Below are positions 16,769-24,880 of a DNA stretch of 26,598 bases, piece by piece (position 1 is the first letter of the stretch; the number at the start of each line of letters is the position of its first letter). The position numbers and the translations under genes were made by a program. The notes beneath the pieces are model-generated. The model was not told the DNA's origin. It saw only the letters and a list, made by a program, of their open reading frames with translations, and made no database searches. Source of the DNA: Pseudomonadota bacterium (lineage in GTDB: Bacteria; Pseudomonadota; Alphaproteobacteria; Acetobacterales; Acetobacteraceae); assembly GCA_021779655.1 (NCBI GenBank), contig JAJYAF010000001.1, positions 1 through 26,598 of the forward strand, read 5' to 3'.

Positions 16769-17986
16769 ATGACCGAGCTTCTCAACAACTCGCTGCGTTC
16801 CGGGCCGGATGCGCGCGGCCGTTTCGGCGAATTCGGCGGCCGGTTCGTGGCCGAGACCCTGATGCCGCTCGTCCTCGAACTGGAAGCGGCCTATACCGCG
16901 GCGAAGGCCGATCCCGCCTTCCAGTCCGAGATCGACTACTACCTCAAGCACTATGTCGGCCGGCCCAGCCCGCTCTGGTTCGCGGAGCGGCTGACCCGCG
17001 CGCTCGGCGGCGCGAAAGTCTATTTCAAGCGCGATGAACTGAACCATACCGGCGCGCACAAGATCAACAACTGCATCGGGCAGATCCTGCTGGCGCAGCG
17101 CATGGGCAAGACCCGCATCATCGCGGAAACCGGCGCCGGGCAGCACGGGGTGGCGACCGCCACGGTCTGCGCGCTCTTCAATCTTCCCTGCACCATCTAC
17201 ATGGGCGCGGTGGATGTCGAGCGGCAGAAGCCGAACGTGTTCCGCATGAAGCTGCTGGGCGCCGAAATCGTGCCCGTGAAATCCGGCGCGGGCACGCTGA
17301 AGGATGCCATGAACGACGCGCTGCGCGACTGGGTGGCCAATGTGCGGGACACGTTCTACCTCATCGGCACCGCCGCCGGCCCCCACCCCTACCCCGCCAT
17401 GGTGCGCGATTTTCAATGCGTGATCGGCGAGGAGGCGAAGGCCCAGCTGCGCGAGGCGGAGGGCAGGCTGCCGGACGTGGCGATCGCGGCCATCGGCGGC
17501 GGCTCCAACGCGATCGGCCTGTTCCACCCGTTTCTCGACGACCCGGAGGTGCGGCTGATCGGCGTGGAGGCGGCCGGCCATGGGCTGGATTCGGGACTTA
17601 CGGCGGCCTCGCTCTCGCGCGGGCGGCCCGGCGTGCTGCATGGCAACCGCACCTATCTGCTCCAGGACGATGACGGGCAGATCCTGGAAGCCCATTCGAT
17701 TTCCGCCGGCCTCGACTATCCCGGCGTCGGCCCGGAACATTCCTGGCTGAAGGAGACCGGCCGGGTGGAATACGTGGCGGTCACCGACGACGAGGCCCTG
17801 GCGGCCTTCCAGCTCTGCACCCGCAGCGAGGGCATCATCCCGGCCCTGGAGCCAAGCCATGCGCTCGCGCATGTCATGAAAATCGCGCCGGAGATGGCGC
17901 GCGAGCAGATCATTCTGCTCAATCTCTGCGGCCGGGGCGACAAGGATATTTTCACCGTCGCCGAACAGCTCGGCGTCAGGCTATGA
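16769..17986 (+). CDS. trpB: Tryptophan synthase beta chain TrpB
   Basis: TrpB joins indole and serine to make tryptophan, using PLP, in an alpha2-beta2 complex with TrpA. The 405-residue protein has the standard length. [16 protein letters not shown] is the usual N-terminus. HTGAHKINN holds the PLP lysine K98; [11 protein letters not shown] holds catalytic E120, 22 residues later as in Salmonella (K87/E109). GGGSNAIG binds the PLP phosphate. The C-terminal [15 protein letters not shown] and LCGRGDKD blocks are present. The ATG at 16769 has only a weak ribosome-binding site. trpF, the frequent upstream neighbour in Alphaproteobacteria, is absent; a flavin monooxygenase is there instead. The stop overlaps the trpA start by 4 bases. 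Confidence 0.98.
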   Translation: MTELLNNSLRSGPDARGRFGEFGGRFVAETLMPLVLELEAAYTAAKADPAFQSEIDYYLKHYVGRPSPLWFAERLTRALGGAKVYFKRDELNHTGAHKINNCIGQILLAQRMGKTRIIAETGAGQHGVATATVCALFNLPCTIYMGAVDVERQKPNVFRMKLLGAEIVPVKSGAGTLKDAMNDALRDWVANVRDTFYLIGTAAGPHPYPAMVRDFQCVIGEEAKAQLREAEGRLPDVAIAAIGGGSNAIGLFHPFLDDPEVRLIGVEAAGHGLDSGLTAASLSRGRPGVLHGNRTYLLQDDDGQILEAHSISAGLDYPGVGPEHSWLKETGRVEYVAVTDDEALAAFQLCTRSEGIIPALEPSHALAHVMKIAPEMAREQIILLNLCGRGDKDIFTVAEQLGVRL

Positions 17987-18801
17987 GCCGTATCGCCGCC
18001 ACGTTCGAGGCCCTGCGGCGCGCCAACCGCGCCGGGCTGATCCCCTTCGTGGAAGCCTTCGATCCTTCCCGCGCCGTAACGCTGGAACTGCTCGACGGCA
18101 TGGCCCGGCATGGCGCCGACATCATCGAGATCGGCATGCCCTTCACCGACCCGATGGCCGACGGCCCGACCATCCAGGCCGCGGCGAGACGCGGCTTGCA
18201 GGCCGGGGCCACGCTGCGCGGCGTGCTCGGCATCGTGCGGGAGTTCCGCGCCGGCAACGATCATGTCCCGCTGGTGCTGATGGGATACCTCAACCCCATC
18301 CTTTCCTACGGCGTCGAAGCCTTCGCGCGGGACGCCGCGCAAGCCGGCGTTGACGGGCTGATCGTCGTGGACCTGCCGACCGAGGAGAGCGACCTGCTGC
18401 TGCCCGCCGCCACGGCGAACGGGCTGGATGTCATCCGGCTGGTCGCGCCCACCACTTCCGATGAGCGGCTGCCCAAGGTGCTCATGGGTTCGTCCGGCTT
18501 CGTCTATTATGTCAGCATCACCGGCATCACCGGCACGCGCACCGCCTCGGCCGCGGATCTCGCGCGGGACATCCCGCGTATCCGCCGCGTCACCGCGCTG
18601 CCCATCGCCGTGGGCTTCGGCGTGCGCACGCCGGAGCAGGCCGCCGTCGTCGCGGCCCATGCCGACGCCGCCATCGTCGCCTCCGCCCTGATCGACACGC
18701 TCTGCCGGTCGGGCGTCGCCGCCGTGCTCCGGGAGGTCGATGTCCTGGCCGCCGGCATCCGCCGCCAGCCCGGCACCGCTCCCACCGCGCGCGGCGCGTG
18801 A
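17983..18801 (+). CDS. trpA: Tryptophan synthase alpha chain TrpA
   Basis: TrpA cleaves indole-3-glycerol phosphate to indole and glyceraldehyde 3-phosphate and channels indole to TrpB. The 272-residue protein keeps both catalytic acids at the same numbers as Salmonella TrpA: E49 (IIEIGMPF) and D60 ([10 protein letters not shown]). Loop 6 reads [11 protein letters not shown], and [12 protein letters not shown] forms the phosphate site. The N-terminal block reads [11 protein letters not shown] in place of the more common FVTAGDP. It overlaps trpB by 4 bases (ATGA), so the two subunits are translationally coupled. The next gene converges from the other strand 7 bases away, and no terminator hairpin fits in that gap. 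Confidence 0.98.
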   Translation: MSRIAATFEALRRANRAGLIPFVEAFDPSRAVTLELLDGMARHGADIIEIGMPFTDPMADGPTIQAAARRGLQAGATLRGVLGIVREFRAGNDHVPLVLMGYLNPILSYGVEAFARDAAQAGVDGLIVVDLPTEESDLLLPAATANGLDVIRLVAPTTSDERLPKVLMGSSGFVYYVSITGITGTRTASAADLARDIPRIRRVTALPIAVGFGVRTPEQAAVVAAHADAAIVASALIDTLCRSGVAAVLREVDVLAAGIRRQPGTAPTARGA

Positions 18802-18808
18802 TTTAAGT

Positions 18809-19303
18809 TCAGCCGTCTCCGGCAAGGCGCCGGTGCAGGATGAAGGCATCCACCAGCCCCAGCCTGGGATGCTGGAACGCTTGCGGAATGCGGCCCAGGA
18901 TTTGAAAGCCGAGGCCCTGCCACAGGGCGAGCGCCCGGGTATTGCTTGCCAGCACGAAGTTGAACTGCATGGCGCTGTAGCCGCGCGCCGCCGCATGGCG
19001 CAGTGAGTGCAGGCACATCGCCCGCGCCACGCCACGGCCGGTCGTGTCCTGCCGCGTCACGTAACCGCAATTGGCGATATGCGCGCCGCCGCCGGCCTGG
19101 TTGGGCCGCAGGTAATAGGTGCCGGCAAGCCCGCCATCCGCCTCCGCCACGAAGGTTTCGCGGTCCGCGCCGAGCCAGTAGGCCAGCGCCTCCGCCCGGG
19201 ACATTCCGCGTGGCAGGGCATAGGTTTCGCCGGCGCGGATGACCGGCTCCAGGATTTGCCAGATCGCCGCCTCATCGCCCGGCCCCGCGGCGCGGACCAG
19301 CAC
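18809..19303 (-). CDS. GNAT-family N-acetyltransferase
   Basis: A 164-residue acetyl-CoA-dependent acetyltransferase of the GNAT fold. The acetyl-CoA binding region is GYVTRQDTTGRGVARAMCLHSLRHAAARGY (R/Q-x-x-G-x-A form), followed by FNFVLASNTRALALWQGLGFQILGRIP, the conserved beta5-alpha4 block. The family resembles small-molecule acetyltransferases of the PAT type, but the substrate is unknown. The start is GTG at 19303 with a weak ribosome-binding site, only 5 bases after the phaB stop, so it is probably cotranscribed with phaB. The 3' end converges on trpA. Confidence 0.88.
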   Translation of the reverse strand: MLVRAAGPGDEAAIWQILEPVIRAGETYALPRGMSRAEALAYWLGADRETFVAEADGGLAGTYYLRPNQAGGGAHIANCGYVTRQDTTGRGVARAMCLHSLRHAAARGYSAMQFNFVLASNTRALALWQGLGFQILGRIPQAFQHPRLGLVDAFILHRRLAGDG

Positions 19304-19308
19304 CGGCG

Positions 19309-20031
19309 CTAGTACATATGCTGCCCGCCATTGATGGAAAGCGTGGCGCCGGTGATGAAATCGGCGTCGTCGGCGGTGAGGAACACCACGCCGCGCCCCA
19401 CATCGGCCGGAGTGCCCAGCCGTCCGCGCGGGATCTTGGCGATGATTTTCTCCAGCACGTCCGCCGGCACCGCCCGCACCATTTCCGTGTCGACATAGCC
19501 CGGCGCCATCATGTTCACGGTGATGCCATAGCGCGCGCCCTCCTGCGCCAGCGCCTTGGTGAAGCCATGGATGCCGGATTTGGCGGCGGAATAATTCACC
19601 TGTCCATACTGGCCGGCCTGGCCGTTGATCGAGCCGATATTGACGATGCGCCCGAACTTCGCCGTCTTCATCCCCTCATAGCAGAGTTTCGCGAGGTTGA
19701 AGACGGAACCGAGATTCGTGTCGATCACGGCATCCCACATGTCGCGGGTCATTTTGCCGATGACCGCGTCGCGGGTGATACCCGCATTATTGACCAGGAT
19801 CTCGATGGCGCCATGGCGCGATGCGATGCTGGAGACCGCGTCGGCGCATTGCTGAAAATCGGCCACGTCGAACCGCATCGTCTCGATGCCGGTTTCCCGG
19901 CTGAAGGCTTCGGCGGCGGCGGTATTGCCGGCGTAATTGGCGATCACATGGCGGCCGGCCTGATGCAAAGCAGTGCTGACCGCCGCGCCGATGCCGCGTG
20001 TGCCACCCGTAACCAATGCAATGCGGGCCAT
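19309..20031 (-). CDS. phaB: Acetoacetyl-CoA reductase PhaB (SDR family)
   Basis: PhaB reduces acetoacetyl-CoA to (R)-3-hydroxybutyryl-CoA with NADPH, the second step of polyhydroxybutyrate synthesis. The 240-residue protein is a classical short-chain dehydrogenase: cofactor motif TGGTRGIG (8-15), NNAGITRD (81-88), catalytic S134 (NIGSINGQAGQ), Y147 and K151 (NYSAAKSG), and APGYVDTEMV. KMTRDMWDAVIDTNLGSVFN and GQYGQVNYSAAKSG are more typical of PhaB than of FabG, although FabG remains an alternative. AGGAGGAG lies 7 bases before the ATG. No phaA or phaC is present in the window, so the pathway context is not visible. Confidence 0.9.
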   Translation of the reverse strand: MARIALVTGGTRGIGAAVSTALHQAGRHVIANYAGNTAAAEAFSRETGIETMRFDVADFQQCADAVSSIASRHGAIEILVNNAGITRDAVIGKMTRDMWDAVIDTNLGSVFNLAKLCYEGMKTAKFGRIVNIGSINGQAGQYGQVNYSAAKSGIHGFTKALAQEGARYGITVNMMAPGYVDTEMVRAVPADVLEKIIAKIPRGRLGTPADVGRGVVFLTADDADFITGATLSINGGQHMY

Positions 20032-20269
20032 GTTCGGTCTCCTCCTTCCGCTTCTTGGAAAATATTTAACGCAGCGGGAGCCGTCTGATAAGCCCCCACC
20101 TTCGCAAGGTTTTCACGAAAACAGACGGGCCGCCTTGCGCCTGATCAATAAAAACCGCTTGCCTAGCCAGCGACAAGACCATTGAACCGGCACCGGAATG
20201 TTCCCGCCGTTTTCGAGCGGGGTTTCATGGGTGGGGGTTCGCGGGTGGGGGGATCTTTGGGGCGCGCGC

Positions 20270-20287
20270 GGGCGGCTTCAGCCGCCC
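20270..20287 (-). terminator. GC hairpin at the end of the glutamine amidotransferase gene
   Basis: GGGCGGC (20270-20276) and GCCGCCC (20281-20287) form a perfect 7-bp stem with a 4-base loop that contains the TGA stop of the gene. No T-tract follows. The rest of 20032-20277 holds no gene; it should contain the phaB promoter, of which I see no clear consensus. Confidence 0.45.
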
Positions 20288-21024
20288 TCCCCCGGGGAGG
20301 TTCCTTGCCGCGCCGCCATGGCTTCGGCGATATCGAGGAAATTGCCGAAAACCCGATACGCGGCGGCGTTCAGTTCCGCAATTCCGGCCTTCACTTCGGC
20401 TTGCAGGGCGGGCATGGCGCCGGGGCCTTTCACCCGGCGGAGCGCGGCGGCGTATTCCGGCAGGGCGCTCCACTCCGCCGCCATGCTTTCGGTGAGTTCC
20501 AGGTGGAATTGCAGCCCATAGGCATTCCGCCCGATCCCGAACGCCTGGATCCCGCAACCATCCCCGCTGGCCAGCAGCCTCGCACCCGGCGGCAACGCCA
20601 CCACCTCGGCGGCATGCCAGTGAAAGCAGGCGCAGGAGTCGGAGATTCCCTTAAAAAGCGGGTCCGGGAGCAGCAGGCGCACCCGGTCCATGCCAACCTC
20701 CGGCGGCGCGGTCATCAGCGCCACCCTGCCACCCAGCGCATCGGCGAGGAGCTGGTGGCCAAGGCACATCCCAAGGTAGGGCCGGCCCGCCTTCACCCAG
20801 GCGCGAATGGCGGCTTTCTCCGCGCGCAGCCAGGGAAAGCGCTCTTCCTCCCACACATCCATCGGCCCGCCCATCACCAGCAGCACGTCGAAATCATCCA
20901 GCGGCGGGATGGCTTCGCCCTGATCGAGTTCGACCTGCCGCATCGTGCAGCCCCGCCTGGCCATGACCTCGCCGAAGCTTCCCGGATGCTCGGAGGCGAC
21001 ATGCTGGAAAACCAGAATTCTCAC
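20278..21024 (-). CDS. Class-I (type 1) glutamine amidotransferase domain protein
   Basis: A free-standing 248-residue glutaminase-type domain. The triad is intact: C87 in YLGMCLGHQLLADALGG, and H174 and E176 in AYGLQFHLELT. MGGPMDVWEEERFPWL and CFHWHAAEVVALPPGARLL match the group of GMP-synthase-like amidotransferases. Members act on various small molecules (gamma-glutamyl hydrolases or amide transfer), so no pathway is assigned. The start is taken as GTG at 21024, because the family begins with a short beta strand (RILVFQHV); the frame extends 35 residues further upstream to 21129, but that extension is not family-like. It diverges from the GGDEF-EAL gene across a 231-base gap. Confidence 0.88.
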   Translation of the reverse strand: MRILVFQHVASEHPGSFGEVMARRGCTMRQVELDQGEAIPPLDDFDVLLVMGGPMDVWEEERFPWLRAEKAAIRAWVKAGRPYLGMCLGHQLLADALGGRVALMTAPPEVGMDRVRLLLPDPLFKGISDSCACFHWHAAEVVALPPGARLLASGDGCGIQAFGIGRNAYGLQFHLELTESMAAEWSALPEYAAALRRVKGPGAMPALQAEVKAGIAELNAAAYRVFGNFLDIAEAMAARQGTSPGEGG

Positions 21025-21255
21025 GGCTCTTTTCCTATGCTTTTGGTAATCTGCGCGATCGCATCCCTTATCGGCGGCCAGACCGCGGTGGCATTTCTCA
21101 AAAACCTCCGATCTTATCACCAAATTCATCTACGTGAAGGGCCGAATCGGCGCCGGTAGCAAGGGGATGTTAACACCCTATTAAGGCCATGCGGAGACAT
21201 TCCCTGCTTCCCGGCGCCCGTTCCGGGAGGAGGTTTTGCCCTTGGCCGGATTCAC

Positions 21256-23073
21256 ATGTTCGCGTTCCTGCATATGAGCCATCTGGCATGGCTGGCCATG
21301 GTCACCGGCGCGGCGGCGCTCGGGGTTTACCTGGGTGGCTGGGCCAGCCAGAAGACCTTTGGCCGCCACACCGGACCGGAGGCGCGGCGGCAATGGGGCC
21401 GCCGGCTTGCCGATGCCTCGTTCGATGGGCTGTTGATCCATCGCAACGGCACGATTCTGCAAATGAACCGCTCGCTCGTGCGCATGCTCGGCTACCGGGA
21501 AGTGGAGCTTATCGGGAGCCATTTCTCCAATCTCGCCCGGCCGGCGCAGCAGGCGGCGCTGCGCATGGAGCTTGAGGCGCCGCAGCCGCAGATCACCGAA
21601 TTCGTCCTGCTGAACGCCGATAAGAGCGAGCGTTTCGTCGAGCTTGCCAGCCATACGCTGGAGTTCGATGGTCTGCCCGCGACCGTGACCGCGATCCGCG
21701 ACAAGACGGCGCTGAAGGCGCTGGATTCCCGGCTCGCATATCTGATGCACAACGACACGCTGACCGGCCTGCCCAACGGCGCGATGTTCATCGAGAAGCT
21801 CCAGGAAGCCGTGGCCCGGAACGACGCCAGCGGGGGCACCACGGCGGCACTGACCCTGCGGCTCGAACAGCTGAAAGCCGTGAACGCCCAGCTCGGACGG
21901 CGCGGCGGCGATCTTCTGCTCCGCCAGGTGGCCAATCGCCTGGCCCAGATCAAACACGATGAAGATACCCTGGCGCGGCTTTCCGGCGACCGTTTCGCGA
22001 TTCTGCAACCGCATAGCGGCGCGCCGCACCGCACCGCGCTGCTGACCAGCCAGATCGAAACCGCGATGGACGAGCCGTTCATCGTGGACGGCCGGGCCAT
22101 CCGGGCGAGCTTCGCCATCGGCATCGCGATCTATCCGGAGCATGCCAGCAGCGCGGAAACACTGCTGAACGCCAGCGGTTTCGCCCTGAGCAAGGCGATG
22201 GAGACGGGCGGCGTGCATACTTTCTCCCATGCCGAGGCGGCGGCCGCCGGGTATATGAGCCTGGGCAGCCCGCGCGAGGCGGCGCCGGGATCGCGGATGC
22301 TGAACCTTGCGGAGCAGCGGCTTGCGCACGATCTCCGGCTTGGCATCCCGCGCGGCGAAATCAGCCTCGAATATCAGCCTGTGTTCCATGCCCGGCATCT
22401 GGGCATCGCCGGGTATGAGGCCGTTCCGCGCTGGTGGCATCCGAAGGAAAGCCTCATCCCGGCGGAGAAATTCATTCCGCTCGCCGACGATGCGGGGCTG
22501 GCCGCCATGCTCGGCAATTTCATTCTGGAAGCCGTCTGCGGGGAAGCGGTCCGCTGCAAGGCGCCATTGATCGCCATAACGCTTTCGCCGGCCCAGTTCC
22601 GCGACCCGCTTCTGCCCGCCCGCCTGCGCGACGCGCTCCGGAAATCCGGTCTGCCGCCGGAACGGCTGGAGCTGCAAGCAACCGAAGCGATGCTGCGGGA
22701 AACGCCGGAAGCGGCGCAGCGCCTGCGGGCGATCCGCGATGTCGGGGTCGTGCTCACCCTGCGCGATTTTGACGCCACGGCGGCCGCCTTCGGCAATCTC
22801 ACGGAACTGCGCTTCGACCGGCTGAGGGTCGGCGGCAAATATCTCGGCGATCTGGCAACGGAAAGCGCTGCCCAGGCCAGGTTCACGGCGCTTTCCGCGC
22901 TCGCCCGCAAGCTGGATATGGAACTGGCGGCGGATGGCGTCGAAAACGAGGCGCAGCTTGCGTTTTTGCAGGAAAAGGGTTGCGCCTTCGTATCGGGTCC
23001 ACATCTGGGCAGGCCCGCCGCGCAGCCCGCGGCGGCGGCTCTGCCGCCCAAGCCAAGCCTGGTGGTGGGCTAG
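21256..23073 (+). CDS. Membrane-anchored PAS-GGDEF-EAL protein with degenerate catalytic sites
   Basis: A 605-residue cyclic-di-GMP-type protein. One transmembrane segment (about 8-28, HLAWLAMVTGAAALGVYLGGW) precedes a PAS domain (about 50-150), a GGDEF domain (155-325) and an EAL domain (about 350-590). The GGDEF active site reads SGDRF (243-247) instead of GGDEF. In the EAL domain, EAL is EAV (388-390), the metal-binding Asn is T442 (TLSPAQF), the Glu of LELEITE is Q474 (LELQATE), DDFG is RDFD (503-506), KID is RVG (524-526) and AEGVE is ADGVE (559-563). So both domains have probably lost catalysis and may act as a receptor or scaffold. A GGGAGGAGG lies 22 bases before the ATG, too far for a normal ribosome-binding site, so the start is uncertain. 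Confidence 0.9.
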   Translation: MFAFLHMSHLAWLAMVTGAAALGVYLGGWASQKTFGRHTGPEARRQWGRRLADASFDGLLIHRNGTILQMNRSLVRMLGYREVELIGSHFSNLARPAQQAALRMELEAPQPQITEFVLLNADKSERFVELASHTLEFDGLPATVTAIRDKTALKALDSRLAYLMHNDTLTGLPNGAMFIEKLQEAVARNDASGGTTAALTLRLEQLKAVNAQLGRRGGDLLLRQVANRLAQIKHDEDTLARLSGDRFAILQPHSGAPHRTALLTSQIETAMDEPFIVDGRAIRASFAIGIAIYPEHASSAETLLNASGFALSKAMETGGVHTFSHAEAAAAGYMSLGSPREAAPGSRMLNLAEQRLAHDLRLGIPRGEISLEYQPVFHARHLGIAGYEAVPRWWHPKESLIPAEKFIPLADDAGLAAMLGNFILEAVCGEAVRCKAPLIAITLSPAQFRDPLLPARLRDALRKSGLPPERLELQATEAMLRETPEAAQRLRAIRDVGVVLTLRDFDATAAAFGNLTELRFDRLRVGGKYLGDLATESAAQARFTALSALARKLDMELAADGVENEAQLAFLQEKGCAFVSGPHLGRPAAQPAAAALPPKPSLVVG

Positions 23074-23097
23074 CGCGCGATCGGCTAACATGGCGGC

Positions 23098-24846
23098 ATG
23101 CCGATCCGCCTGCTTGCGCCGCAGATCATCAATCGCATCGCCGCCGGTGAGGTGATCGAGCGGCCGGCCGCGGCCGTGAAGGAACTGGTGGAAAACGCGC
23201 TGGACGCCCGGGCCGGCCGGATCGAGGCGATCCTAACAGGCGGCGGCATCGCCCGGATCGAGGTGATCGACGATGGCTGCGGCATCCCCGGGGAGGAACT
23301 GCCGCTGGCGATCGAGCGTCACGCCACCTCGAAACTGAACGATGAGCAACTCGTGCGGATCGCCACGCTCGGCTTCCGGGGCGAGGCGCTGCCCTCCATC
23401 GGCGCGGCGGCGAAGCTCACGCTGATCAGCCGTCCGGCGGGCCAGGATGGCGCCTGCAAGATCACCGTGGCGGGCGGCGTGGCCGGGCCGGCCGGTCCCG
23501 CCGCCGGCCCCCGCGGCACGCGCGCCATCGTGGAGGATCTGTTCTATGCCACCCCGGCGCGGCGGAAATTCCTGCGCTCGGCGCGGGTGGAGGCGGATGC
23601 GGCGGAGCGCGCGGTCTGGCGCCTGGCATTGAGCGCGCCCCAGGTCGCGTTCCGGCTCGTCTCCGACGACCGGGTGCTGTTCGATCTCCCCGCCCAGCCC
23701 GAGGCCGAGCGCATCGCCGCCCTGTTCGGGCAGGAGACGGCGGCCGGCCTCCTGGAACTCAGCGCCGGGCGGGACGGGGTTTCGCTTTCCGGCTTCGTGG
23801 GGCCGGCGAGCCTGAGCCGCGCCACGACCGCGCTGCAAAGCTTCGTGGTGAACGGCCGGCCGGTGCAGGACCCGCTGCTCAGGCTGGCGTTGCGGCTGGC
23901 CTACCGGGACGTGATGGCAACCGGCCGGCATCCGGTGGCGGCGCTGCGCCTGGAACTGCCGCCGGAGGTGCTGGACGTGAACGTGCATCCCGCCAAGACC
24001 GAATTGCGCTTTGCGGATCCGAACGGCGTGCGCGGCCTGGTCATCGGCGCGATCGGGCGGCTGCTGGCGCTGCCCGCCGGGATCGGCTCGCCTTCGCCCG
24101 CGCGTGGATTATCGCCCGCCATGGCCTTCACTCAAGCGCCCCTAAAGGCGCCCCAAAAGGCTCCAGGCAGCGCCGCGCTCGGCTTCGCGGAGCGCGAACT
24201 CGGCCTCGTGGCGCAGCCGCTGGCGCGCCGGATCGAGGCGGAGCCGCCAACCATGGAACATCCGCTCGGCGCGCCGCTCGCCCAGGTTCTGGATACCTAT
24301 ATCCTGGCGGTCACCGCCGATGACGCGCTGGTCATCGTCGATCAGCACGCCGCGCACGAGCGGCTGACCGAAGAACGCCTGCGCGGCGAATTCCAGGCGG
24401 GCGGCGTGCGGGCGCAACCCTTGCTTCTGCCCGTGGTGGTGGACATGCCGCCCATCGACACGGCGCGGCTGCTGGCCGAGGCGGAGACACTGAGCCGGCT
24501 CGGCCTGTCAATCGAGGCGTTCGGTCCCGGCGCCGTGCTGGTGCGGGCCGTTCCGGCGGCGCTGAAGGAGGCCGACGCGGCGGCGCTGCTGCGCGACCTG
24601 GCGGAGGAACTGGCGGAGAGCGCGGCGCCGCTCGCGCTTGAGGCCCGGCTGGACGCGGCACTCGCCCGGCTTGCCTGCCACCGCGCGATCCGTGCCGGAC
24701 GGCGGCTTGAGGCCGCCGAAATGTCGGCCCTGCTGCGCGAGATGGAGGCGACCCCGCGCGCCGCCACCTGCAGCCACGGCCGGCCGACCTACCTCAAGCT
24801 GAGCAGGGCGGACCTTGAGAAAATGTTCGGCCGGCGCGGAATGTGA
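23098..24846 (+). CDS. mutL: DNA mismatch repair protein MutL (endonuclease type)
   Basis: MutL couples MutS mismatch recognition to strand removal. The 582-residue protein has the GHKL ATPase N-terminus: IAAGEVIERPAAAVKELVENALDA (E32, N33), IDDGCGI (58-63), RHATSK (74-79) and LGFRGEALPSI (91-101), then VNGRPVQDP and LDVNVHPAKTELRF. After a proline/alanine-rich linker (about 320-385) the C-terminal domain carries the metal-binding DQHA(x)2E(x)4E motif at D415-E426 plus ACH (C527) and CSHGRP (C558). This is the set found in MutL proteins that nick DNA themselves and in organisms without MutH. It starts 24 bases after the GGDEF-EAL gene. No partner mutS is visible here. Confidence 0.97.
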   Translation: MPIRLLAPQIINRIAAGEVIERPAAAVKELVENALDARAGRIEAILTGGGIARIEVIDDGCGIPGEELPLAIERHATSKLNDEQLVRIATLGFRGEALPSIGAAAKLTLISRPAGQDGACKITVAGGVAGPAGPAAGPRGTRAIVEDLFYATPARRKFLRSARVEADAAERAVWRLALSAPQVAFRLVSDDRVLFDLPAQPEAERIAALFGQETAAGLLELSAGRDGVSLSGFVGPASLSRATTALQSFVVNGRPVQDPLLRLALRLAYRDVMATGRHPVAALRLELPPEVLDVNVHPAKTELRFADPNGVRGLVIGAIGRLLALPAGIGSPSPARGLSPAMAFTQAPLKAPQKAPGSAALGFAERELGLVAQPLARRIEAEPPTMEHPLGAPLAQVLDTYILAVTADDALVIVDQHAAHERLTEERLRGEFQAGGVRAQPLLLPVVVDMPPIDTARLLAEAETLSRLGLSIEAFGPGAVLVRAVPAALKEADAAALLRDLAEELAESAAPLALEARLDAALARLACHRAIRAGRRLEAAEMSALLREMEATPRAATCSHGRPTYLKLSRADLEKMFGRRGM

Positions 24847-24880
24847 ATCAAAAAAAGCCGCTTTGACCGCTCTGACCTCC

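Noticed and set aside
16544..17872. 442-codon minus-strand frame
   Set aside because: Antisense to trpB, no recognisable motif.
21181..23091. 636-codon open frame on the minus strand
   Set aside because: Antisense to the GGDEF-EAL gene, whose domains are clear; a product of high GC content.
24847..24880. Bidirectional terminator between mutL and the transporter
   Set aside because: There is an A7/T7 run, but the flanking stem is about 4 bp.
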